A stretch of DNA of 64,000 nt from contig CAZOGK010000015.1 in the NCBI GenBank assembly GCA_964579295.1, forward strand, positions 1 through 64,000, written 5' to 3'. The notes under the pieces are model-generated. The model did no database searches. It was given only the letters and a program-made list of their open reading frames with translations, and was not told where the DNA came from. The translations under genes and the position numbers were made by a program. The DNA is from JAAYYY01 sp964579295. GTDB taxonomy: Bacteria > Chloroflexota > Anaerolineae > Promineifilales > Promineifilaceae. Shown in pieces: positions 14,860-21,643 of the stretch (positions within the stretch are counted from its first letter, which is position 1; every line of letters begins with the position of its first letter).

Positions 14860-14874
14860 TCACGAGTATCGTGA
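14860..14874. promoter_or_regulatory. Perfect inverted repeat at the start of the CHASE kinase gene
   Basis: TCACGA-GTA-TCGTGA is a perfect 6-3-6 inverted repeat overlapping the GTG start at 14871 and lying just after a TATAGC box (14850-14855). Its place near +1 fits an operator. No regulator is identified. Confidence 0.35.
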
Positions 14875-17048
14875 GCTCAGCGAAAGACAGAAGGAGCGGG
14901 CCGGGGCCCGCTGGGAAACGGGCTCCATCCTTATCACCGTTAAAGATGACTCTCATTACGTTCGGCCAGCGTCTGCGGCAGCAGGCCAGCGGGGCCAGCC
15001 GGCGGGCAACCGTCCTGAGCCTGGCGCTGCTGCTCCTGCTGCTGACCCTCCTGGCCTCCGCGGACAACTGGTATGGCGAACAGCTGCTGATTGAGCAGCG
15101 GCAAACAACAGGCGTGGAGGTACGGGCGCGCGGACAGGGGCTGGCGACCATTGTCAACAGCCAGCTGTCGCGTCTGCACGGGCTGGCAGGCTTTGTGGCT
15201 TCTGCTGCCGACGAATCAGCCATCGCCGCGGAGTTCGAATCGTACACAGACAGCCTATACAGCATCTCGCCCGGCGTGGACATTATGATACTGGCGCCGA
15301 TGGGCATGGTCGCACACGTAGCGCCGGCCGACGGCAGCGCGCTGTTGGGGCAGGATTTGCGCGACGATCCCGAGCCGGAAGTACGAGCGGCGGTAGCCGC
15401 AGCTGGTACGTCAGAGCAGCCGGTGTTGGCCGGCCCGCTGCGGCTGGCCGATGGCACGCTGGCGCTGGTGGCGACGCGGGCCGTCACCCGCAACGGGGAG
15501 AGCTGGGGGCTGGTGCAGGTGCGCATCGACGTGGAGACCCTGCTGAACGAGGCTGGTATCCGGCCGGGCGTCGGCGAGATGGAGCTGGCGCTGCGCGATA
15601 GCCGCTCGCGGGTTTTCGCCGGTGATTTCGGCCTGTTCGCCCGGGAGCCGGCGCAGACGGAAATCTCAGTTGGTGATGAACGGTGGACATTGGCGGGCGA
15701 GCCGCGCGGCGGCTGGGCGGCGGCGATTAGCGGCGACCTGCTGCTGGGAAGGGTTGCGGGCCTGGCGCTGGCCCTGCTTCTCAGCGCCGTCGTCTACCTC
15801 ACGGTGGACCGGCAGGAGCAGCTGCAGCGGGCGGTTGCCTGGCGCACACGCGAGCTGGCCGAGGAACGGGCGCTGCTGGAGCAACGGGTACAGGAGCGCA
15901 CCCGCGAGCTGCAGACGCTGCTTAACGTCTCGCGCAACGTGGCTTCCGCGCTGGATTTCCCGGCGCTGCTGGCGATGCTGCTCGAGCAGCTGCAGCAGGT
16001 GGTCGATTTTAGCAGCCTGGCCGTCTACCTGTTCCAGAACGGCGAGGGGGTGGCGCTGGCGCAATACGTGGGCGCGCCGCCGGACGGAATAGGGGCGCGC
16101 AAGCGGCAGCAGGTGGCGCAGCCCGGCTCGGCGCTGCGCAGCTTGCGAAGGCCGCTGGTGATCGGCGACGCCCGCGCCGGCAATGGGGACGTAGAGAGAT
16201 GGCGGGAGACGATGGGTGAGCTCGCAGCAGTCGGCCCTCAATCAGGGTCGTGGATGGCGGCGCCGCTGCTGCTGCAAGACCGGCCGCTGGGCGTCCTGGT
16301 CTTCGAGCATAGCAGCGCCCACTATTACAATGCCGCCCGAGTCGAGCTGGCAATGGCAATGGCCAACCACGTGGCGGTGGCGATTGAGAACGCACACCTG
16401 TACGAGCAGGCGCGATCGCTGGCGGCGCTGCAGGAACGCCAGAAGCTGGCGCGCGAGCTGCACGATTCGGTATCACAGGCGCTATACGGGATTGGGCTGG
16501 GTACGCACACCGTGCTGGAGCTGCTGGAGCGCAGCGGCGAGCAGGTGCAGAGTAGTGACCTGCGCCCGCCGCTGGAGTATGCGCTGACGCTGGCGAAAGC
16601 GGCGCTGGTGGAGATGCGGGCGCTGATCTTCGAGCTGCGGCCGGAGTCGCTGGACGTAGAGGGCCTAATCCCGGCGCTGTCGCGCTTAGGCGACGTGCTG
16701 GAGGCGCGTCACCAGGTGGCGGTGGAGAAGCGTTTTGTCGCGGAACCGGCGCTATCACTGGCGGCGCGCGAGGCGCTGTACCGGGTGGCGCAAGAAGCGC
16801 TGCATAACGTGACCAAACATGCGCGCGCCAGCCGGGTGACCATCTCTCTGGAGGTAGAGGGCGGCGAGGCCCTCCTGTCTATCAGCGACGACGGCGCCGG
16901 CTTCGACCCGCACGGTCAATTCCCCGGCCACCTCGGTCTGCAGTCGATGCGCGAGCGGCTGGAGGAAGCTGGCGGCAGGTTGGCGGTGGAAAGCGCCGTG
17001 GGCGCCGGCACGCGGATCGAGGCGCGCCTGCCGCTACAGACAGGATAA
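14871..17048 (+). CDS. CHASE-GAF sensor histidine kinase (HisKA_3 type)
   Basis: The protein has 725 residues from GTG 14871. ATG 14946 is the alternative start, and neither has a good ribosome site. A first membrane helix (about 46-62) is followed by an extracellular CHASE-like domain (SLYSISPGVDIMILAPMGM, then LLGQDLRDDPE and NGESWGLVQV), a second helix (about 290-310), a coiled coil, a GAF domain (about 360-500), the HisKA_3 dimerisation motif ARELHDSVSQALYGIGL (His about 531) and an HATPase_c domain ending in ISDDGAGFDP and GHLGLQSMRERL. CHASE domains sense small extracellular ligands. The class of kinase core matches the NarL regulator at 12806. Confidence 0.88.
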   Translation: MSSAKDRRSGPGPAGKRAPSLSPLKMTLITFGQRLRQQASGASRRATVLSLALLLLLLTLLASADNWYGEQLLIEQRQTTGVEVRARGQGLATIVNSQLSRLHGLAGFVASAADESAIAAEFESYTDSLYSISPGVDIMILAPMGMVAHVAPADGSALLGQDLRDDPEPEVRAAVAAAGTSEQPVLAGPLRLADGTLALVATRAVTRNGESWGLVQVRIDVETLLNEAGIRPGVGEMELALRDSRSRVFAGDFGLFAREPAQTEISVGDERWTLAGEPRGGWAAAISGDLLLGRVAGLALALLLSAVVYLTVDRQEQLQRAVAWRTRELAEERALLEQRVQERTRELQTLLNVSRNVASALDFPALLAMLLEQLQQVVDFSSLAVYLFQNGEGVALAQYVGAPPDGIGARKRQQVAQPGSALRSLRRPLVIGDARAGNGDVERWRETMGELAAVGPQSGSWMAAPLLLQDRPLGVLVFEHSSAHYYNAARVELAMAMANHVAVAIENAHLYEQARSLAALQERQKLARELHDSVSQALYGIGLGTHTVLELLERSGEQVQSSDLRPPLEYALTLAKAALVEMRALIFELRPESLDVEGLIPALSRLGDVLEARHQVAVEKRFVAEPALSLAAREALYRVAQEALHNVTKHARASRVTISLEVEGGEALLSISDDGAGFDPHGQFPGHLGLQSMRERLEEAGGRLAVESAVGAGTRIEARLPLQTG

Positions 17049-17057
17049 TGCGCACTC

Positions 17058-17066
17058 TGCTACAAT
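17058..17066 (+). promoter_or_regulatory. Extended -10 promoter, leaderless start of the PhoR-like kinase
   Basis: TGC-TACAAT ends at 17066, seven bases before ATG 17074. The box lies just after the stop of the preceding kinase, so the second kinase can be transcribed on its own. Confidence 0.6.
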
Positions 17067-17073
17067 AAGGACG

Positions 17074-18867
17074 ATGGCACGCAACATCCGGCTGCGCATC
17101 GCCCTTCCCTATATGCTGCTCATCCTGGCAGCGATGGCTATCCTGTCCCTAGTCCTGACGCGGGTGACGCGCGCCAGCGCGCTGCAGGAGCTACAGGAGG
17201 GACTGACGGTGCAGGCGCGCGCTGTGGCAGAGAGCGCCGCGCCACTGCTGCAAGGGGCAGGCGACCCGGCGCAGCTCGATCTGCTGGCGCGGCGCTGGGC
17301 GGGGCTGTTGGGAGCGCGTGTGACCGTCATCGACGCCGAAGGGGTGGTGCTGGGCGACTCGGAGCGACCCTACCAGCTGATGGAGAATCACCTGCTGCGG
17401 CCGGAGGTGCAGGAAGCGCGCCGCTCCGGGAGCGGGGTGAGCCTGCGCTCCAGCGAGTCGGTGGAGACGGAGATGATGTACGCTGCCGTGCGCGTCCTGA
17501 TGCCCGACGCCGAGCGGATGGCCGGTTTCGTGCGGGTGGCCCTGCCGCTGGACCGGGTGCAGGCCGAGCAGGAGCGGGTGCGCAGCTCGGTACTGGCGGC
17601 GGCGGTGCTGACCACGTTGGTGGCGCTGGCGCTGGCCCTGCTTATCGCCGAGCGCACGGCCAGGCCGGTGCGGCGCCTGACCACCGTGGCCCGCCGCATG
17701 GCCGCGGGCGACCTGGAAGCGCGCCTGCTGCCACGCACCAGCGACGAAATTGGCGCGCTGACCCGCGCCTTTAACGAGATGGGCGAGCAGCTACGGGATC
17801 AGGTGACGACGCTGGCCGATGAGCGGGCGCGGCTGGCGATGGTGCTGGAGCTGATGGCGGATGGCGTGCTGATTGTCGGCCCGGATGGGCGCGTCGAGCT
17901 GTTGAACCCGGCCGCCGCCAGGCTGCTGCAGCTTCCAGCCGCGGACGCCCTGGGCCGCAGCTATGCGCAGGTGGTGCAGCACCACGAGCTGATCGAGCTG
18001 TACCAGCGCAGCCGCCGGAGCGGGCGCGAGGAAGCGGCGACGGTGGATATGGCGCAGCGCAATCTCTTCGTGCAGGGCACGGTGACGCCGCTGCGCGGCG
18101 CAGAGCGCGGCCACCTGGTCATTCTGCAAGACCTGACACCGCTGCATCAGCTGCAGACGGTGCGGCGCGACTTTATCAGTAACCTGTCGCACGAGCTGCG
18201 CACGCCGCTGGCGTCGCTGAAGGCGCTGGTCGAGACGCTGCGTGACAGCGCCCTGGAAGATCCCCCGGCGGCGCGGCGCTTTCTGGACCGGGCGGAGAAT
18301 GAGGTGGACGCCCTGACGCAGATGGTCCAGGAGCTGCTGGAGCTATCGCGGATTGAGTCGGGCAAGGCGCCGCTGCGGCTGGCGGCGACGCCGGTATTGG
18401 CCGTGATCCAGCCCGCCGTGGAGCGGCTGCAGAGCCAGGCAGAGCGCAAGGGGCAAAGGCTAACGGTGAGCGTACCAGCGTCGCTGCCGCCGGTCCTGGT
18501 CGATGGGCCGCGGGCGGCGCAGGTGGTGAGTAACCTGCTGCACAACGCCATCAAGTTCACCCAGGAAGGGGGTGAGATCGAGGTGACGGCGGCGCCGGCG
18601 GCGGGCGCAGCAAGCGTCGTGGTCTCGGTGCGCGATAACGGCAGCGGCATTGCCGCGCTGGACCAGGCGCGCGTTTTCGAGCGCTTCTACAAGGCCGACC
18701 GGGCGCGCAGTGAAGGCGGCACGGGGTTGGGGCTCGCTATTGCCCGCCACCTGGTACAGGCGCACGGCGGGCGGATCTGGGTGCAGAGCCGCCCCGGGGC
18801 CGGCAGCACCTTTTCGTTCACGCTGCCGGCAGCGGGCGATGGGCCCGAGGAAGCGCCTAGAGGGTAA
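17074..18867 (+). CDS. PhoR-like sensor histidine kinase (HAMP-PAS-HisKA-HATPase)
   Basis: The 597-residue protein has a membrane helix at about 8-30, an extracellular sensor (about 35-165), a second helix (about 172-192), HAMP (about 193-245), PAS (about 250-355, opening LELMADGVLIVGPDGRVELL), HisKA with FISNLSHELRTPLASLKAL (His 373) and HATPase_c with NLLHNAIKFTQEG, VRDNGSGIA and GTGLGLAIARHLV. This is the PhoR layout. It lies 0.6 kb upstream of pstS with only a short opposing gene between, so I infer that it pairs with the OmpR regulator at 12048 in phosphate signalling. The gene symbol is withheld because the link is contextual. Confidence 0.88.
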   Translation: MARNIRLRIALPYMLLILAAMAILSLVLTRVTRASALQELQEGLTVQARAVAESAAPLLQGAGDPAQLDLLARRWAGLLGARVTVIDAEGVVLGDSERPYQLMENHLLRPEVQEARRSGSGVSLRSSESVETEMMYAAVRVLMPDAERMAGFVRVALPLDRVQAEQERVRSSVLAAAVLTTLVALALALLIAERTARPVRRLTTVARRMAAGDLEARLLPRTSDEIGALTRAFNEMGEQLRDQVTTLADERARLAMVLELMADGVLIVGPDGRVELLNPAAARLLQLPAADALGRSYAQVVQHHELIELYQRSRRSGREEAATVDMAQRNLFVQGTVTPLRGAERGHLVILQDLTPLHQLQTVRRDFISNLSHELRTPLASLKALVETLRDSALEDPPAARRFLDRAENEVDALTQMVQELLELSRIESGKAPLRLAATPVLAVIQPAVERLQSQAERKGQRLTVSVPASLPPVLVDGPRAAQVVSNLLHNAIKFTQEGGEIEVTAAPAAGAASVVVSVRDNGSGIAALDQARVFERFYKADRARSEGGTGLGLAIARHLVQAHGGRIWVQSRPGAGSTFSFTLPAAGDGPEEAPRG

Positions 18868-19204
18868 TGACCTTCTCGGCGCGCCACTGCGCCTCGACGA
18901 TGTCGGCCATGCTGCCCTGTATGCCGACGGCCCGCCGATCCAGGAAGCCGTAGTAGGTGAGACAGGTCGTGCAGGCGACGAGCTCCACTCCTTTCTGCTC
19001 CAGGGTGCGCAGCTCGTCGAGCACGGGGGAGCTGTCGAGGACCATCTGGATACCTTCGCCGTAGAAACAGATGGCAGCCGGCGTCATTTCATTTTCCAGC
19101 AGCATCGTCAGATAGGTCTTCAGCAAGCGATGCTGCAGCGGCGCGGTCGCGCTACCCATACCATCGTGGGTGACGAGGATAACTGTCGAGGGATAGTCGG
19201 GCAT
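18857..19204 (-). CDS. DsrE/DsrF-like protein resembling the YedF C-terminal domain
   Basis: This is a 115-residue cytoplasmic protein. VILVTHDGMGSATAPLQ, LKTYLTMLLE, AAICFYGEGIQMVLD, LEQKGVELVACTTCLTYYG and ADIVEAQWRAEKVITL follow the order seen in the DsrE-like C-terminal domain of YedF, a protein linked to selenium metabolism. The Cys-x-x-Cys in ACTTCLTYYG is the expected reactive site for sulfur or selenium transfer. The TusA-like N-terminal domain of full YedF is missing. It overlaps the kinase gene by 11 bases, tail to tail. With selA in the same window, a selenium role is plausible but unproven. Confidence 0.75.
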   Translation of the reverse strand: MPDYPSTVILVTHDGMGSATAPLQHRLLKTYLTMLLENEMTPAAICFYGEGIQMVLDSSPVLDELRTLEQKGVELVACTTCLTYYGFLDRRAVGIQGSMADIVEAQWRAEKVITL

Positions 19205-19289
19205 AGATGCTCTCCTGGGCCAGGGTTGAACGGCTATTTATCCGCCTACTCGCGGCGTGAGGCAAATGGGCCGGCATCCGGCCAGGCCG

Positions 19290-19350
19290 TTAACAGGCTC
19301 TTAACCCGACGGTAGCAGCCCTTTAACAGGCCCTTGCCGGAACGTTAAAT
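19290..19350 (+). promoter_or_regulatory. Pho-box-like array, 11-bp period, upstream of pstS
   Basis: TTAACA (19290), TTAACC (19301), GTAGCA (19312), TTAACA (19323), TTGCCG (19334) and TTAAAT (19345) start exactly 11 bases apart. Four are strong and two are degenerate copies. Direct hexamer repeats on one helical turn are the hallmark of PhoB/PhoP binding sites. The last box ends nine bases before a TAAGAT -10, the position in which Pho boxes replace the -35 element. Confidence 0.7.
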
Positions 19351-19359
19351 AGCGCCCGG

Positions 19360-19365
19360 TAAGAT
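19360..19365 (+). promoter_or_regulatory. -10 box of the pstS operon
   Basis: TAAGAT lies nine bases after the last Pho-like box, with no -35 of its own, as expected for an activator-dependent promoter. The leader to ATG 19463 is about 90 bases and ends with GGAGGAG. Confidence 0.5.
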
Positions 19366-19462
19366 AGTGGCAGGCGCCGCAAGCAGGCACAGTTTTGCCG
19401 GCATCGGTGCCAAGATGAAGACGGCTTAACAAACAAAGGAAACATCGGAGGAGATGATTTTG

Positions 19463-20545
19463 ATGCGAGTGAAGTTCATGATTCTAGCTCTGGCCTTGGT
19501 ATGGGCGCTGGCAGCCTGCGGCGACGACGAGGGCGGCGGCGCGTCTGAGCTGGACCTTATCGAAGCAACGCCGCTGGCGCAGGCGGCGGCAACGGACCCG
19601 ACGCCGACGGCAGAAGTAATGGGCAGCGAGGAGAGCAACGGGGAAGAAGGCCCGGGTGAGGCCGGCAATGACGGGCTGATCGTCCTGCCCGAGGTTGACC
19701 CGCTGGCGACGACGGGCAACATCGTGACCGCGGGCAGCTCGACCGTCTACCCGTTGACGGAACGCCTCGCCGCTCGTTTTGAGAACGAGGGCTACGGCGG
19801 TGTGATCACCATCGACAGCATCGGCAGCGGCGCCGGCTTTGAGCGCTTCTGTGTGGCCGGGGAAACCGACATCGCCAACGCCAGCCGGCCCATCCGCGAT
19901 AGCGAGGTAGAAAGCTGCCGGGCCATTGGGCGCGAGCCCATCGAGTTCCGCGTGGGCACGGATGCCCTGGCCGTCGTCGTCAGCGCCGCCAACGACTTCG
20001 TCACAGACGTGACCCTGGAGGAGCTGGCGCAGATCTTCTCGGCGGCAAATCGCTGGAGCGACGTGCGCGCCGATTGGCCGGACGAAGCCATCCTCCGCTA
20101 TATCCCCGGAACGGACAGCGGCACCTTTGACTACTTCGTGGAAGCGGTGTTTGATGAGGATACTGCTCCCATCCTTAGCGCCGCCAACACACAGATGAGC
20201 GAAGACGACAACTTTCTGGTCCAGGGTGTGCAGGGCAGCCCTTACTCCGTCGCTTTCTTCGGTTTTGCCTACTACGTCGAGAACGCCGGCGCCCTCAAAG
20301 TGTTAAGCATAGACGGCGTCGAGCCGAGCCAGGACAATGTAGAAAATGGTAGCTACCCGCTGGCCCGCCCGCTGTTCATCTACTCGTCCGCAGACATCAT
20401 GCAGAGTAAGCCGCACGTGGCCGACTTCATCAACTTCTATCTGACCTGGGTTGACGAGGAGGTGATCGACGTGGGTTACTTCCCGGCGAGTAGCGAGACG
20501 CTCAATGGCGCGCGCCAGGCTTATCTAGACGCCGTCGGGCAATAA
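19463..20545 (+). CDS. pstS: Phosphate-binding lipoprotein PstS
   Basis: ATG 19463 is chosen because GGAGGAG ends nine bases upstream. The earlier ATG at 19454 directly abuts that site. The 360-residue protein has a lipoprotein signal (LALALVWALAAC), an acidic and Gly/Glu-rich linker, then the type II binding-protein fold. Phosphate-contact motifs are TAGSSTVYPLTERLA, SIGSGAGFERFC, DIANASRP and GTDSGTFDYF. The C-terminal lobe has VAFFGFAYYVE and YPLARPLFIY. It captures phosphate outside the membrane and hands it to PstC/PstA. A hairpin follows before pstC, and the same fold recurs, permuted, inside PstA. Confidence 0.93.
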   Translation: MRVKFMILALALVWALAACGDDEGGGASELDLIEATPLAQAAATDPTPTAEVMGSEESNGEEGPGEAGNDGLIVLPEVDPLATTGNIVTAGSSTVYPLTERLAARFENEGYGGVITIDSIGSGAGFERFCVAGETDIANASRPIRDSEVESCRAIGREPIEFRVGTDALAVVVSAANDFVTDVTLEELAQIFSAANRWSDVRADWPDEAILRYIPGTDSGTFDYFVEAVFDEDTAPILSAANTQMSEDDNFLVQGVQGSPYSVAFFGFAYYVENAGALKVLSIDGVEPSQDNVENGSYPLARPLFIYSSADIMQSKPHVADFINFYLTWVDEEVIDVGYFPASSETLNGARQAYLDAVGQ

Positions 20546-20583
20546 CCGGGTCTAGCCGGCATAGGGTGATGTCTCATACAGAA

Positions 20584-20611
20584 GAGGAGAGGCTACCTGT
20601 CGCCTCTCCTC
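20584..20611 (+). terminator. Hairpin between pstS and pstC (attenuator)
   Basis: A perfect 10-bp stem (20584-20593 with 20602-20611) and an eight-base loop are followed by GTTTCG, a poor U-tract. It lies 39 bases after the pstS stop. The likely effect is partial termination or 3'-end protection, giving more PstS than permease, as often seen for binding-protein operons. Confidence 0.6.
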
Positions 20612-20689
20612 GTTTCGCGCCCGGCAACTGTTCGGGAGAGGAGGCTTGCCGTACAATTGAGCACCGATGAGAGAGTACGAGGAGAAGAT

Positions 20690-21643
20690 ATGGCCGAGCG
20701 CATAGCCGAGCGCATAGCCGAGCGCACGCCCGACGAGGTCGCGGCGATGCTGGCCCGCAAACCGCGCCTGCGCGAGTCGGCCATCCAGAGCATCCTGTTC
20801 CTATGTGGGGCCATTTCTATCCTGACGACGCTGGGCATTGTCTATGAGCTAGGCAAAGAGTCGTGGCTCTTCTTCGGCAGCCCGGAGGTTAGCTTGCGCG
20901 AGTTTTTCGGTACGACGCGCTGGCAGCCGCAGCTGCTGCAGTTCGGCATCTGGCCGCTGGTGACGGCGACACTGCTGACGAGCACGATTGCCATGGCGGT
21001 GGCGCTACCGCTGGGTCTGGCTACGGCCATTTATCTGAGCGAATATGCGTCGAGCCGGGCGCGAAATACGCTCAAGCCGATCCTGGAGGTGCTGGCCGGC
21101 ATCCCCACCGTCGTCTACGGTTACTTCGCCCTGACCTTTATGACACCGTTGCTGCGGTCAATTTTTGGCGCTGACACGGTGCAGATTTTCAACACCGCCT
21201 CGGCCGGGATCGTCGTCGGCATCCTGATCATCCCGCTCGTCTCATCAATGAGCGAGGATGCGCTGCATGCCGTGCCCAACTCGCTGCGGCAGGCGGCGAT
21301 GGCCCTAGGCGCTACCAGGCTGGAAACGGCGCTGCGGGTAGTGGTGCCGGCGGCCCTCTCAGGCATTGCCGCCGCCTTCGTCGTGGCTATCTCGCGCGCC
21401 GTGGGGGAAACAATGGTCGTGGCGATTGCCGCCGGCGCCGGGCCCAACTTCACGCTGAATCCGTTTGAAGCAGCGGAGACGATGACCGGCCACATCGTGC
21501 GCATCAGCGGCGGTGACCTGAGCTATGATTCAATTGACTACAACAGCATCTTCGCCATTGGCCTGCTGCTCTTTTTTATGACCCTTTTCCTGAACGTCGT
21601 CAGCCAGCGGGTGGTGGCGCGCTTCCGCGAAGTGTATGAATAA
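20690..21643 (+). CDS. pstC: Phosphate ABC transporter permease PstC
   Basis: ATG 20690 is preferred because GGAGAA sits five bases upstream. A TTG at 20657 would add 11 residues and lies on a TACAAT box. The 317-residue protein begins with a repeated Ala-Glu-Arg-Ile (12-bp DNA repeat), then about six transmembrane helices. The permease (EAA-like) loop reads AVPNSLRQAAMALGATRLET and is followed by VGETMVVAIAAGAGPNF. It forms the membrane channel with PstA. It overlaps pstA by eight bases. Confidence 0.92.
   Translation: MAERIAERIAERTPDEVAAMLARKPRLRESAIQSILFLCGAISILTTLGIVYELGKESWLFFGSPEVSLREFFGTTRWQPQLLQFGIWPLVTATLLTSTIAMAVALPLGLATAIYLSEYASSRARNTLKPILEVLAGIPTVVYGYFALTFMTPLLRSIFGADTVQIFNTASAGIVVGILIIPLVSSMSEDALHAVPNSLRQAAMALGATRLETALRVVVPAALSGIAAAFVVAISRAVGETMVVAIAAGAGPNFTLNPFEAAETMTGHIVRISGGDLSYDSIDYNSIFAIGLLLFFMTLFLNVVSQRVVARFREVYE
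20693..20728. repeat. 12-bp tandem repeat at the pstC start
   Basis: The unit GCCGAGCGCATA occurs at 20693-20704 and 20705-20716 with a partial third copy at 20717-20728. It encodes repeated Ala-Glu-Arg-Ile in the cytoplasmic N-terminus of PstC. Confidence 0.8.

Noticed and set aside
1766..19204. Selenoprotein with in-frame UGA near selA or the DsrE-like gene
   Set aside because: Genes near them end in stops followed by non-conserved sequence. No U/C-redox motif interrupted by TGA was seen. A genome-wide search would be needed.
20657..21643. TTG start at 20657 for pstC
   Set aside because: It lies on a TACAAT box and has no ribosome site, while ATG 20690 has GGAGAA at a good distance.
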